A DNA stretch of 64,000 bases from Methylobacter sp. (GTDB lineage Bacteria > Pseudomonadota > Gammaproteobacteria > Methylococcales > Methylomonadaceae): contig JAUXTH010000144.1 of NCBI GenBank assembly GCA_030679035.1, positions 31,052 to 95,051 on the forward strand. Direction: 5' to 3'. The first letter of the stretch is position 1. Each line of letters begins with the position of its first letter. The notes below the pieces were generated by a model. It had not been told where the DNA came from, ran no database searches, and was given only the letters and a program-made list of their open reading frames with translations. This document shows, in pieces, positions 1-8,325 of this stretch. A program made the position numbers and the translations under genes.

Positions 1-96
1 GAAATGAAACAGGAAGCTAAACGGGAACAACTGGAGCAGGATGAGCGGGCATCCAGAATCGGGCGAAATAATTCAAATGGCATGGGAAATGCCTAG
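1..96 (+). CDS. fliJ: C-terminal fragment of probable FliJ flagellar export chaperone
   Basis: Frame 1 is open from the window edge to a TAG at 94-96 and encodes 31 residues rich in Lys, Gln, Glu and Arg (KQEAKREQLEQDERASRI). FliJ is a small coiled-coil protein of the flagellar export apparatus, and fliJ commonly lies just upstream of fliK, as here. Identification rests on this position and the charged helical composition; only the tail is visible, so it is an inference. Confidence 0.55.
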   Translation, partial: EMKQEAKREQLEQDERASRIGRNNSNGMGNA

Positions 97-125
97 TAAT
101 TTCTAAGGTTTCAGGAGAATTAATT

Positions 126-1739
126 ATGAACATTGAAAGTGCAAATTTATCATCTTTGGTATCAAGTAGTGTTACGGTTGAAAGCATGTTGCCGCCTGTG
201 GTCGACGCCGGGGTTATTTCCGAAGGCTTCTCCGATGCATTAGTTACGCAGATTCAGTTGTTGAGCAATGTTGCAACTGAGGATTTGTTGCCTTTGCAGG
301 TAACGGATATTGCCGGTTTGCAAACAATTACCGATCAGCAAGCCACTACCGACTTGTCGGTAGGCAAGGCTGATATGCAAGATTTTGCCGCTTTATTAGG
401 CAATGATTTGCCGTCGTCATACAAAACAAAAGACGACGTTGATCATGAGGCTGCCTTGGCCTTGGTAACGGACACCTTGAAATATATTGCCATGGGTACG
501 ACGGCTGGAGAAAAGGCGGCAGAGGCAGAGCAAAATATCAAAGATGTGATTGCAATGGCTGTTGTTCCTGCTGAGCAAAACATGGAAGACACGATTGCGG
601 TGGCTGTTCCTGCTGAGCAAAACATGGAAGATACGATTGCGGTGGCTGTTCCTGCCGAGCAAAACATGAAAGATGTGACTGCAATGGCCATACCTGCTGA
701 GCAAATCATCAAAGATACGATTGCAGTGGTAGCTCCGGTTGAGCAAAGTGCGACAGATGTGGTTGCTGAAACTGATCAAGGTATGAAAGATGCGGGGACT
801 CCGGTTCAAATGGATTTAGAGCAGGCAAAAGATAATAATAAAGCCGATAAAAAGCAGGGTGAAAGCGAAGCTCCACTAGCGAATGTTGAGGGCAGCCACG
901 GAGCTGAAGAGTTGGTTGCAACCATTACTTTTACTCCGGTAATGCCGATTGAGCAAGGAAAGTCAGTCAATAATTGGGTGCCTGCAAATGCCATTGAAGA
1001 GGGGGCTCTGTTGTCTTTTATAAAGCCGTCGACTGGAGATGCCAAATCGAACCAGCCTGCGAAAGCTCCTGATAATGTGTTGCACAGTGAAACCGTTTTT
1101 CGTCAGCCGGTTCAGGATAAGCAGGGCTTTAATTTAAAGTATTTTGACAATGCAGGGCAAGCTGAAAAGCCCGGACGCATTGAACAGCAAGTATTAGGTT
1201 TAGAGGGGGAAAAAACTTTGCCCCGTATTGGAACGGACATAACCGTGCTAAATAGGTCGATTGTTGAGAATAAAACGGATGTTCCGGCAATAACCAAGCC
1301 GCTATCGCATCCGGAATGGAACAAAGATCTGGGGGAGCGGATTGTGTGGATGAGTAGCAAGGCAATACCGTCGGCAGAAATCAGGCTGAACCCAGAGCAT
1401 CTTGGCCCCATATCGGTTCGTGTTAATGTGGCTGATGATCAGGCAACTGTCGTATTTACAGCGCAGCATGCGGCGACAAGAGAAGCTCTTGAAGCATCCA
1501 TTCCCAAGTTGCGGGAAATGATGGGCGCGCAGCAACTCAATCTGGTGGATGTGAATGTTTCCCAAAGCGCCGCTTCAGATCAGGGGCGTTCGCAAGCACA
1601 AAACTTTGCGCAAACAGCTGATGGTCGTGGGCAACAAGGCGCGGGGGGCGCTGCCGGCGATGGAGTCGATGATGTGGAACAAGAAATCGAAAGCGGACGA
1701 GCCGTGGTCAGCAAGGGCCTGTTGAGTCTATATGCATAG
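126..1739 (+). CDS. fliK: FliK, flagellar hook-length control protein
   Basis: 537 aa with a good upstream ribosome site (AGGAG) before ATG. The C-terminal part, about residues 400-490 (WMSSKAIPSAEIRLNPEHLGPISVRV..., then a helix REALEASIPKLREMM), matches the Flg_hook domain of FliK. This domain contacts FlhB and switches export from hook to filament subunits. The long N-terminal half is the low-complexity, export-competent ruler region and contains about four copies of a 14-15 residue repeat (VPAEQNMEDTIAVA). FliK length and middle region vary widely between species. It follows the fliJ tail, so the window begins at the end of a flagellar operon. The product is secreted through the flagellar export gate. 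Confidence 0.9.
   Translation: MNIESANLSSLVSSSVTVESMLPPVVDAGVISEGFSDALVTQIQLLSNVATEDLLPLQVTDIAGLQTITDQQATTDLSVGKADMQDFAALLGNDLPSSYKTKDDVDHEAALALVTDTLKYIAMGTTAGEKAAEAEQNIKDVIAMAVVPAEQNMEDTIAVAVPAEQNMEDTIAVAVPAEQNMKDVTAMAIPAEQIIKDTIAVVAPVEQSATDVVAETDQGMKDAGTPVQMDLEQAKDNNKADKKQGESEAPLANVEGSHGAEELVATITFTPVMPIEQGKSVNNWVPANAIEEGALLSFIKPSTGDAKSNQPAKAPDNVLHSETVFRQPVQDKQGFNLKYFDNAGQAEKPGRIEQQVLGLEGEKTLPRIGTDITVLNRSIVENKTDVPAITKPLSHPEWNKDLGERIVWMSSKAIPSAEIRLNPEHLGPISVRVNVADDQATVVFTAQHAATREALEASIPKLREMMGAQQLNLVDVNVSQSAASDQGRSQAQNFAQTADGRGQQGAGGAAGDGVDDVEQEIESGRAVVSKGLLSLYA
540..760 (+). repeat. Intragenic 42-45 bp repeats in fliK
   Basis: About four to five imperfect tandem copies with a core like GTTCCTGCTGAGCAAAACATG. 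Two adjacent copies are nearly identical and the outer ones diverge. The unit is a multiple of three, so copy changes would keep the frame and alter the length of the FliK ruler segment. Confidence 0.8.
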
Positions 1740-1834
1740 CGTTAAGCCGCTATTAGCGCTTTAAGCTCTCAGGATATTTTAATTATTTCTTCTGTGCGGG
1801 TGCAGGTGATAAGTGCTGTTTCCGAATGTCATGC

Positions 1835-1863
1835 TTTTCAAAGGCTAAAAAAACATCTATAAT
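1835..1863 (+). promoter_or_regulatory. Sigma70-type promoter of the rpsF operon
   Basis: TTTTCA (1835-1840), a 17-nt spacer, and a perfect TATAAT (1858-1863) lie about 85 nt upstream of rpsF. Position and spacing fit a strong housekeeping promoter. Confidence 0.65.
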
Positions 1864-1870
1864 GCGCGGT

Positions 1871-1948
1871 TCTTAGGGGCTGTCCGCTCCTCCTTGCTTT
1901 ACCATCTTTATAAGACAGAGGTGGGAGGCTTAACCGAAAGGAAAAAAC
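1871..1948 (+). promoter_or_regulatory. rpsF 5' leader, possible S6:S18 autoregulatory structure
   Basis: The leader between the predicted promoter and rpsF holds complementary segments (CTGTC at 1880-1884 with GACAG at 1914-1918; CTCCTCC with GGGAGG further in). It also carries CCG trinucleotides of the kind seen in the S6:S18 mRNA-binding motif of other bacteria. The exact fold cannot be computed here; the call rests on location and complementary arms. Confidence 0.4.
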
Positions 1949-2401
1949 ATGCGACATTATGAAATTGTCTTTTTAGTCCATCCTGACCAGAGTTCTCAGG
2001 TTCCAGCGATGATTGAGCGTTATAAATCAACCATCGAAACTGCATCCGGTAAAATCCATCGTTTGGAAGACTGGGGTCGTAGACACCTGGCGTATCCAAT
2101 CAAAAAAATTCATAAAGCGCATTATGTGCTGATGAATGTCGAGTGCGATCAGCCTACTTTGGACGAGTTAGAAAGCGGTTTCCGCTTTAATGATGCCATT
2201 TTGCGTAGCATGACTTTACTGCAAAAAGTGGCTATTACCGAACCATCTATCATCGCCACATCAACTGCTGAAGAAAATAAAGCGGCTGAATCAAGAGCCA
2301 AAGATGCGGCAGCCAGAGCGGCTGTGGCAGAAGCCGAGGACGAACTTGATTTAGATGATATCGACGAAGACTTTGATGCTGACGCACTCGCTTCTGAATA
2401 A
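1949..2401 (+). CDS. rpsF: 30S ribosomal protein S6
   Basis: 150 aa beginning [25 protein letters not shown], the classic S6 N-terminus. It continues with the conserved [22 protein letters not shown] segment. S6 binds 16S rRNA as a heterodimer with S18 in the platform of the small subunit. The C-terminal tail after about residue 105 is Ala/Glu/Asp-rich ([21 protein letters not shown]), longer than in E. coli; S6 tails of this type are targets of RimK glutamylation in enterics. A strong RBS (AACCGAAAGGA) precedes the ATG. It is first in the operon with rpsR, DUF2232 and rplI. Confidence 0.97.
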   Translation: MRHYEIVFLVHPDQSSQVPAMIERYKSTIETASGKIHRLEDWGRRHLAYPIKKIHKAHYVLMNVECDQPTLDELESGFRFNDAILRSMTLLQKVAITEPSIIATSTAEENKAAESRAKDAAARAAVAEAEDELDLDDIDEDFDADALASE

Positions 2402-2433
2402 AACTTTCAACACTTGGATTTACGAGAATTATT

Positions 2434-2661
2434 ATGGCACGTAACATTAGACGCAAAAAATTCTGCCGATTCAGTGCAGAAGGTGGAACAGAGATCGACT
2501 ACAAGGATCTGGATTTGCTGAGTGATTATATTACTGAAACCGGTAAAATTGTCCCCAGCCGCATTACAGGAACCAGCGCCAAGTATCAAAGACAGTTAGG
2601 TGTTGCAATTAAACGTGCACGTTTTATTGCCTTGTTGCCTTTCTGCGACGCTCACAAATAA
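2434..2661 (+). CDS. rpsR: 30S ribosomal protein S18
   Basis: 75 aa: [70 protein letters not shown] is unmistakable S18 at full family length. It partners S6 on the 30S platform. It lies 32 bp downstream of rpsF, co-transcribed. The Cys near residue 11 is typical. Confidence 0.97.
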   Translation: MARNIRRKKFCRFSAEGGTEIDYKDLDLLSDYITETGKIVPSRITGTSAKYQRQLGVAIKRARFIALLPFCDAHK

Positions 2662-2676
2662 TACGCTGGACGATCA

Positions 2677-3585
2677 GTGGGCTTTTTAGCTGAGTACATT
2701 ATGCGGGGGAGAATGCAAGCCATGATAGTGGCTTCCACTCTCGCATTAGTGTCGCTGATCATGCCTCCAGTGAGTATAGTAAGTTCGGCCTCTGTTGCTC
2801 TCGTCACGTTAAGGCGGGGAGCTGTTGAGGGTTTAATCGTTTTGGGGTGTTCAACTGCGATAGCAGGGGCGCTAGGGTTTGTCCTGTTAGGTAATTATCA
2901 GTTTGTATTGCTTTATGGGATGGTGCTGTGGGCTCCTGTCTGGTTGATTTCAATCATCTTAAGAGAAGGGCGGTATTTATCTCTGGCGGTTGAAATTGCG
3001 GTATTGCTTGGTGTTTTGGGGGTTGTTGGTCTTTATCTCTATAATGCCGAATTGGCAGCGATGTGGAAGACTATTCTTTCACAAATGGTGCCCCCCAATG
3101 CTCCGGTTGAAGATATTCAGCATACGTTGGATGTGCTGTCCCATTACATGACGGGAATAGTTGCAGCTGCATCGGTATTCGGCTTGCTGTTCGGCCTGTT
3201 TCTTGGGCGCTGGTGGCAGGCTTTACTGTATAACCCTGGTGGATTCAGGCAAGAGTTTTTGTCATTAAATACGCATCCAAGGTTGGCAATAGGCAGTATT
3301 TTAGTGGTAGTTATTGCATCATTAAGTTCCGGTGTGATTTCTGAAGTTTCGTGGAATATCGCTATTTTACTGTTTGTGTTATACACATTTATCGGAACGG
3401 CAGTATTGCATACCGTATTTGCCGCGATGAAAATGGGTCGCTATATAGTGCCGATGTTTTATGTGACAATGTTTTTGATACCCCATGCCATGCTGCCGGT
3501 TGCTATAGTCGGACTGAGCGATGCCTGGATGAACTTACGAAAGAAAATTTCGAATCAACACACGCCTGATGGCGTAGAAAAATAG
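2677..3585 (+). CDS. DUF2232 integral membrane protein (YybS-like)
   Basis: 302 aa, strongly hydrophobic, with about eight predicted membrane helices and a short charged C-terminus (RKKISNQHTPDGVEK). A membrane protein of the DUF2232 family sits between rpsR and rplI in many gamma- and betaproteobacteria. Its biochemical function is unknown. The ORF-track start is a GTG at 2677 only 15 bp after rpsR; ATGs at 2701, 2713 and 2722 are alternatives and the RBS evidence does not decide. Family assignment relies on synteny plus topology. Confidence 0.75.
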   Translation: MGFLAEYIMRGRMQAMIVASTLALVSLIMPPVSIVSSASVALVTLRRGAVEGLIVLGCSTAIAGALGFVLLGNYQFVLLYGMVLWAPVWLISIILREGRYLSLAVEIAVLLGVLGVVGLYLYNAELAAMWKTILSQMVPPNAPVEDIQHTLDVLSHYMTGIVAAASVFGLLFGLFLGRWWQALLYNPGGFRQEFLSLNTHPRLAIGSILVVVIASLSSGVISEVSWNIAILLFVLYTFIGTAVLHTVFAAMKMGRYIVPMFYVTMFLIPHAMLPVAIVGLSDAWMNLRKKISNQHTPDGVEK

Positions 3586-3616
3586 CCGGATTAAATCCGA
3601 AATGAGGTCATAAAAA

Positions 3617-4066
3617 ATGGAAGTTATTCTTCTTGAAAAGATAGCAAACTTAGGTAACCTGGGCGATAAAGTCGTCATTAAATCAGGTTATGGCAGAAAC
3701 TATCTTGTGCCGTATGGTAAGGCCGTTGCTGCAACGCCTACTAAAATTGCTGAGTTTGAAGCGCGTCGCGCAGAACTTGAGAAAGCGGCGGCTGAAAAGC
3801 TGAGTGCGGCTCAAGCGCGTGCCAATGCATTGGGCAAGCTTCAGGTTGTTATTACCCACAAAGCTGGCGATGAAGGTAAGTTGTTCGGTTCAGTCGGTAC
3901 GCAAACTATTGCTGATGCCATTACTGAGGCTGGCGTTGCGGTTGAGAAACATGAAATTCGATTGCCTCAAGGTGTTATTCGTCAAATCGGCGAATACCAG
4001 ATCGACATTCATTGTCATACCGATGTTGTCGTAAAAATGCCTATTAAAATTGCTGCTGAAGCATAA
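3617..4066 (+). CDS. rplI: 50S ribosomal protein L9
   Basis: 149 aa starting [36 protein letters not shown], the conserved N-terminal rRNA-binding domain. A long connecting helix follows ([26 protein letters not shown]), then the C-terminal domain with [15 protein letters not shown]. Length equals that of E. coli L9 (149 aa). It is the last gene of the rpsF operon. Confidence 0.97.
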   Translation: MEVILLEKIANLGNLGDKVVIKSGYGRNYLVPYGKAVAATPTKIAEFEARRAELEKAAAEKLSAAQARANALGKLQVVITHKAGDEGKLFGSVGTQTIADAITEAGVAVEKHEIRLPQGVIRQIGEYQIDIHCHTDVVVKMPIKIAAEA

Positions 4067-4092
4067 TAAATAAAGGTTTAAGGCGAAAAGGC

Positions 4093-4124
4093 AAAAGGCT
4101 GTGTTTGCAGTCTTGAGCCTTTTT
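4093..4124 (+). terminator. Probable intrinsic terminator after rplI
   Basis: Arms AAAAGGCT (4093-4100) and AGCCTTTT (4116-4123) pair perfectly around a 15-nt loop and end in a T run. It lies between rplI and waaA, so waaA would need its own promoter or read-through. Confidence 0.55.
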
Positions 4125-4128
4125 AACT

Positions 4129-5388
4129 ATGCGAGTTTTATACTCCTGTCTTTTTTATCTGTTAATTCCCTTCATACTGGTTCGCCTGATCTGGCGAAGT
4201 ATTAAAGCGCCGGCCTATCGACACAGATGGGGTGAGCGATTCGCTTTCTATAATCGAAAATTTGCCCGGAATGTCATTTGGTTTCACGCAGTTTCAGTAG
4301 GTGAGGCCGAGTCTTTATTTCCGCTGGTCAGGAAAATTCAACAGCAGCATCCCGATGCAAAGTTGTTGATTACGACCACAACACCCACAAGCTCGGCACG
4401 GGTTAAAGCAGTGATGCAGGAAAGTGTGGAACATGTCTACCTACCCTATGACATCCCCTGTGCGGTCAGCCGGTTTATGCAGAGCTTTAAGCCGAGAATA
4501 GCGGTCATCATGGAGACTGAAATCTGGCCCAATCTTTTTGCCTGTTGCGGTAGAAATGAAGTTCCTTTATACATCATCAATGCCCGCTTATCGGAAAATT
4601 CGGCAGGCGGTTATCAAAAAATTCCTGCCCTTATTTTCCCTGCTTTAGCTCAGGTCAAGTTGATTGCGACGCAAACACAGGATGATGCCCAGCGGTTTGT
4701 TGCTATAGGCGCCAAAACAGAAGCGGTCAGGACTCTCGGCAATATCAAGTTTGATGTTGAAGTTTCAATCGACATTATTGGACAGGGCTTGCGGTTAAAA
4801 GCCGATTTATTTGGCGGCCGATTTGTTTGGCTGATTGCCAGCACTCATACAGATGAAGAGGCGATATTTCTTGAAATCTATAAAGAAATAAAGCAGAAAA
4901 TTCCTGAATTATTGCTGGTTATTGTGCCAAGACATCCCGAGCGCTTTGGCGAAGTAAAAAAACTCTGTGAGCAGCATCAGCTGGCTGTGGTGATGCGTAC
5001 ATCCGGCGAAGCTTGTCATCAGCTTGTCGATGTTTATTTGGCCGATACCATGGGTGAGTTAAAGATGCTTTATGCGGCTTCTGATGCAACCTTTGTCGGC
5101 GGCAGCATGGTACCTGTCGGAGGGCACAACATTCTTGAGGCTTTGGCCGTTGGGACGCCGGTTTTGTTCGGCCCGTACATGGCGAATTTCAAAGAAATAG
5201 CCCAAGGAGTATTGCGGCATGAAGCGGCTAAACAATGTCAGGATAAAAACGAAATAATCAGTGCGATTGTTGAGTTGCATGCGGATGCTGCATACCGGCG
5301 ATCGATAGTCGAAAAGGGCAAAGCGTTTGTTCGGGAGAATCAAGGAGCGATCGTTAAAATCATTGACATTCTTAATCAAGACATTTGA
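4129..5388 (+). CDS. waaA: 3-deoxy-D-manno-octulosonic acid (Kdo) transferase
   Basis: 419 aa. A single N-terminal membrane anchor (LYSCLFYLLIPFILVRLIW) is followed by a GT-B glycosyltransferase of the GT30 family. Hallmarks are GERF, WFHAVSVGEAESLFPLV near residue 45-60, the METEIWPN segment, and the C-terminal nucleotide-sugar site VGGSMVPVGGHNILEALAVGTPVLFGPYMANF. The enzyme adds Kdo from CMP-Kdo to lipid IVA at the inner membrane, an essential step of lipopolysaccharide core synthesis. Full length for the family. It is preceded by a probable terminator. Confidence 0.95.
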   Translation: MRVLYSCLFYLLIPFILVRLIWRSIKAPAYRHRWGERFAFYNRKFARNVIWFHAVSVGEAESLFPLVRKIQQQHPDAKLLITTTTPTSSARVKAVMQESVEHVYLPYDIPCAVSRFMQSFKPRIAVIMETEIWPNLFACCGRNEVPLYIINARLSENSAGGYQKIPALIFPALAQVKLIATQTQDDAQRFVAIGAKTEAVRTLGNIKFDVEVSIDIIGQGLRLKADLFGGRFVWLIASTHTDEEAIFLEIYKEIKQKIPELLLVIVPRHPERFGEVKKLCEQHQLAVVMRTSGEACHQLVDVYLADTMGELKMLYAASDATFVGGSMVPVGGHNILEALAVGTPVLFGPYMANFKEIAQGVLRHEAAKQCQDKNEIISAIVELHADAAYRRSIVEKGKAFVRENQGAIVKIIDILNQDI

Positions 5389-5805
5389 TTTTAGTGCCTA
5401 ATATAAGCGGGCAATGCTTTTACTCCTCCACGCCACGCATTGCTCACGCCGCTTGCATCCATGCAGGCAAAAAAAACCTCCCAATGCCTTTGCGGCCGGA
5501 AGGTAAGCAAGCAGTGCATCATGAGGAATGGCTGCTTGCAGGGTCAACGCCAGGAGGCGGGCTGATCGTCTTGAGTTTGGCGTTTTTGAGTCATAACTTA
5601 TTTTTAGGATATTTGTAATAATAAACAATCATGTAGAGTTTATTTGTGTGTTATTGCACACTTTGCAGGTTTGCTGTAATGATGCGTGTTCGATTAGGTT
5701 TTTTGTTATTGCGTATAGCGAGCGCAGACAAAAATCCTATGTTGTAGTTTTCACTTTTTTATAAGCTTTACCATACCCCGCTGCATTGAGAAGAGACGTT
5801 GCGCC
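5389..5805 (+). other. Spacer between waaA and fchA, no convincing gene
   Basis: 417 bp. Overlapping ORFs on both strands (5385-5618 and 5398-5628) look like shadows of a GC-richer patch at about 5430-5585 set in AT-rich sequence. That patch contains an inverted repeat GCAAGCAG (5507-5514) / CTGCTTGC (5532-5539). It may be a dispersed repeat; nothing else is recognised. Confidence 0.4.
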
Positions 5806-6435
5806 ATGAATGAAATAAAAGATAAATCAGTTCAAGCCTTTATTGATGAGCTGGCCAGTAAAGCGCCTACCCCGGGCGGCGGCAGTGCTGCGGCGGTAAT
5901 GGGGGCTCAGGCCGCTGCTTTAATCAGCATGGTTTGTAATTTGACCATAGGCAAGCCCAAGTATGCTGAAGTTGAAGTCGAAATGCAGGCATTGTTGGAA
6001 AAATCAGAAGCGTTACGTGAAGCGCTGACAGGCATGATTAAAGCCGACGTTGAGGTCTTTGATCGATTAATGGCGACGTACGGCCTACCAAAAGATTCTG
6101 ATGAAGAAAAGGCGGGGCGTAGTGCGGCCATTCAGGCAGCATTAAAAGAAGCGACCGTTGTTCCTTTGACCTGCGCACGCGCTTGTGCAGAAACGATTAC
6201 ATTGAGCCGAATTGCCGCGGAGAAGGGCAATATCGGCGTGATTAGCGATGCAGGAGTAGCCGTAATGGCTGGTTATGGTGCGCTAAAAAGCGCTGCGTTA
6301 AATGTTTATATCAATGCAGGCGGCCTTAAAGACAGGGTTTTTGCCGATGAAAAATTAGCCGAGTTGGAATCGATTTTGAATGGCGCTGATGTTGCTGCGG
6401 AAGAAGTTTATCAAATCGTAAAAGCTAAACTGTAA
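5806..6435 (+). CDS. fchA: Methenyltetrahydrofolate cyclohydrolase / formiminotransferase-cyclodeaminase family
   Basis: 209 aa. The N-terminal motif FIDELASKAPTPGGGSAAAVMGAQAAALISMVCNLTIGK is the signature of the FTCD_C family, which includes the stand-alone cyclodeaminase and FchA. The remainder is helical and ends without an extra domain, so this is the free-standing form. FchA interconverts methenyl-H4F and formyl-H4F in the tetrahydrofolate C1 pathway of methylotrophs; the cyclodeaminase alternative acts in histidine breakdown, but no hut genes are nearby. The choice of FchA is inferred from the methylotroph-like setting. Monocistronic as far as seen. Confidence 0.8.
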   Translation: MNEIKDKSVQAFIDELASKAPTPGGGSAAAVMGAQAAALISMVCNLTIGKPKYAEVEVEMQALLEKSEALREALTGMIKADVEVFDRLMATYGLPKDSDEEKAGRSAAIQAALKEATVVPLTCARACAETITLSRIAAEKGNIGVISDAGVAVMAGYGALKSAALNVYINAGGLKDRVFADEKLAELESILNGADVAAEEVYQIVKAKL

Positions 6436-6575
6436 GCGCTAAGAATCACTTATATTATTAATTTAATTATGAAAAACATTGGCTTAAAGCGGATTATTAA
6501 GAATGCGTCAGGTCGATGTAAGCCGAGCGAATTGGTTGTCTTGATAAAATTCATCTTAATAACGCAAAAAAATTA

Positions 6576-6604
6576 TTGACGATACGGGGAAGTGTCGTTA
6601 TCAT
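6576..6604 (+). promoter_or_regulatory. Promoter of the tRNA cluster
   Basis: TTGACG (6576-6581), a 17-nt spacer and TATCAT (6599-6604), about 55 nt upstream of tRNA-Pro. Hexamers and spacing are near consensus. Confidence 0.65.
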
Positions 6605-6659
6605 AGACAGCTCTTCAAGGGTGGTTGGAAAGATTAACAAGCCATTAAAAGGAGATTAT

Positions 6660-6736
6660 CGGGGTATAGCGCAGTTTGGTAGCGCGCCTGCTTTGGGAGC
6701 AGGATGTCGGGAGTTCGAATCTCTCTACCCCGACCA
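6660..6736 (+). tRNA. tRNA-Pro (anticodon TGG)
   Basis: Acceptor arms CGGGGTA / TACCCCG pair, the anticodon stem is CCTGC-TTTGGGA-GCAGG with TGG in the loop, the T-arm contains GTTCGAATC, and CCA is encoded. First of three clustered tRNAs. Confidence 0.95.
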
Positions 6737-6741
6737 ATTTA

Positions 6742-6818
6742 GCGCTTGTAGCTCAACCGGATAGAGCACCGGCCTTCTAAGCCGGGGGTCGCAGGTTCGA
6801 GTCCTGCCAAGCGCACCA
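6742..6818 (+). tRNA. tRNA-Arg (anticodon TCT)
   Basis: Acceptor arms GCGCTTG / CAAGCGC pair, the anticodon arm is CCGGC-CTTCTAA-GCCGG with TCT, the T-loop is GGTTCGAGTCC, and ACCA is encoded. It lies 5 bp after tRNA-Pro. Confidence 0.95.
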
Positions 6819-6852
6819 TTCATAGAATATCCTCGTAACACCGCCATATTAT

Positions 6853-6929
6853 GGTGAGCGTAGCTCAGTTGGTAGAGTCCCGGATTGTGATTCCGGTTGT
6901 CGCGGGTTCGAGCCCCGTCGTTCACCCCA
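6853..6929 (+). tRNA. tRNA-His (anticodon GTG), probable ICE attachment gene
   Basis: Acceptor arms GTGAGCG / CGTTCAC pair. The extra G(-1) opposite discriminator C is present, as expected for tRNA-His. The anticodon loop is ATTGTGATT, the T-loop GGTTCGAGCCC, and CCA is encoded. An integrase gene lies 70 bp beyond its 3' end, pointing back toward it. That is the usual geometry of an element integrated at a tRNA 3' end, which leaves the tRNA intact. Confidence 0.93.
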
Positions 6930-6973
6930 TTAAATCAAGCAGTTAGCAAGTTACACCTCTTCAAAAAATCTAT

Positions 6974-6997
6974 CTGGTAACAAAGCTGGTAACAAAG
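6974..6997 (+). repeat. Tandem 12-bp direct repeat near the left element end
   Basis: CTGGTAACAAAG occurs twice head to tail (6974-6985 and 6986-6997), between tRNA-His and the integrase stop codon. Short direct repeats in this place are often integrase arm-type binding sites; that role is inferred. Confidence 0.6.
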
Positions 6998-7000
6998 CAG

Positions 7001-8110
7001 TTACTCGCCAGACGGGTCAACAGTCTTTAATTTCACGTCGTAAATATTCAACATCGAAGCCGTTCTGTGACCTGACGCATCAAGTTTATTTCCTGTCGTA
7101 TCACTCACACCTTTGCGTTTTAGATCGTGGAATGTGAAACGGGTCCATTGAATTCCAAGTCGATCTGCTTCTTGTTGCGCTGCGGTACCGATCCGGCCAA
7201 GAGCGGTTTTTAAGCTCGATACCTGAATGCGATCTCCTGTACGTTCTGAAATAAAAATATACCTGTCTTCGGCTTTGATTGGGTGAGGTTGTTTTCGATC
7301 CCGTAGTATTTTATTTCGAGTGTTGATGGCTGTTTGCCATTCTGTTCGTAATCGGTCGTTCCAAGCGGTGATGTTGTCCCTCGATCCTTTGCGTCGTTTG
7401 ATCAGCAAACCAGAGGGTAATTCGCTTGCATCAGACAAATCCAATACTTCAGACAGGCGCATACGGCATAGGTATGCGATTTCCATACATACAGGTACAT
7501 ACCAGTAGTTGGATGTGCGAGCGACATGCAGCATAAACTCATAGTCCTTGTCTTCAGCGTAATGCTGCCGGGCTTTTATCGTCAGCTTTTTAACGCCAAG
7601 CGTTGGGTTGGTTTTGATTTTTTCATATTCATACCCCCAGCTAAAAATCCGCTTGATGTAAGCAAGCTCTTTGTTGGCGCGACTGGCTGACGCTTCACCA
7701 CGGGCATCGCGGTATTTCCTAACCAGTCCGATGCTCCATTGGGTTATCGGCAAATCGCCCAAAAACCCATTGCTGGTGTTGCGCGTACAAATGGAATTGT
7801 GGCAATCAAGGTAGTCTCGCTGGGTCGAGATAGCCAGTTTACGCCAGATAGGGGTGGTCTGAAACTCCTGCGACACTGTTGCAAAAGTGGCTACCGATAC
7901 GGCGTTTAATGCCTCGAACGCTTGCCATATTTCAGACAGCGTAGAATCAGGCCCACAAAGACGCTTTCCTTTCCAGCGAGCGATAGCCTCGTCCTTGTAC
8001 TTCACCATCCATCGGCCTGCACCATCACCCTTCCAATAGACGCGAGTTGGTAATTTGGCGGCGATAATATGCCGTGGAATATCTGCTGATCTGGATGGGC
8101 CTTTAGTCAT
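7001..8110 (-). CDS. int: Tyrosine recombinase / ICE integrase
   Basis: 369 aa. A SAM-like core-binding domain (about 70-170) is followed by a catalytic domain. Visible motifs are the first Arg in YLCRMRLSEVLDLS, the Lys-bearing beta-turn (IKRRKGSRDN), the box II segment FTFHDLKRKGVSD, ASGHRTASMLNIYDVK and the nucleophilic Tyr within it. In the HxxR motif the fourth position is Lys (HDLK) rather than Arg; integrases of the group that travels with DUF4224 genes often show HDLK/HDIK. It should integrate and excise the element at tRNA-His by site-specific strand exchange. It ends 70 bp from the tRNA and is co-oriented with the DUF4224 gene 14 bp upstream. Confidence 0.92.
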   Translation of the reverse strand: MTKGPSRSADIPRHIIAAKLPTRVYWKGDGAGRWMVKYKDEAIARWKGKRLCGPDSTLSEIWQAFEALNAVSVATFATVSQEFQTTPIWRKLAISTQRDYLDCHNSICTRNTSNGFLGDLPITQWSIGLVRKYRDARGEASASRANKELAYIKRIFSWGYEYEKIKTNPTLGVKKLTIKARQHYAEDKDYEFMLHVARTSNYWYVPVCMEIAYLCRMRLSEVLDLSDASELPSGLLIKRRKGSRDNITAWNDRLRTEWQTAINTRNKILRDRKQPHPIKAEDRYIFISERTGDRIQVSSLKTALGRIGTAAQQEADRLGIQWTRFTFHDLKRKGVSDTTGNKLDASGHRTASMLNIYDVKLKTVDPSGE

Positions 8111-8121
8111 GATGATCTCCG

Positions 8122-8325
8122 CTAATCCAAAATTGTAATTTCGTCGTTTTCGGTTTGGGCTTTCAAGCCAAGCGCGGCGTTTATGGCGTCTATGGTGGTA
8201 AAGACCTCACCGTTTTTACCATAGAGTACCCGAACACCATTTTTCTTCAGGCACTTTTCAACGTCACCAGGTCTATCATAGCCGGTGGCCTTTTGTAGTT
8301 GTTCTGAGTTTACTATTGTCGTCAT
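8122..8325 (-). CDS. DUF4224 small protein, possible excision/directionality factor
   Basis: 67 aa from the preferred start MTTIVNSEQLQKATGYDRPGDVEKCLKKNGVRVLYGKNGEVFTTIDAINAALGL. This is the DUF4224 pattern, small proteins commonly encoded next to phage and ICE integrases. The ORF track begins 24 nt earlier, but the internal ATG at 8325 has a clean AGGGGG Shine-Dalgarno six nucleotides upstream. The winged-helix-like segment QLQKATGYDRPGDVEKCLKKNGV suggests DNA binding. A role as recombination directionality factor is inferred from position beside int. Confidence 0.7.
   Translation of the reverse strand: MTTIVNSEQLQKATGYDRPGDVEKCLKKNGVRVLYGKNGEVFTTIDAINAALGLKAQTENDEITILD

Noticed and set aside
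5385-5618. 77-aa ORF after waaA
   Set aside because: Opposed by an equally long frame on the other strand, no convincing RBS, no recognised domain; treated as spacer or repeat.
6576-6764. ORF of 62 aa over the tRNA promoter and tRNA-Pro/Arg
   Set aside because: It runs through two tRNA genes and their promoter; a chance frame. The same applies to the minus-strand ORF at 6725-6925.
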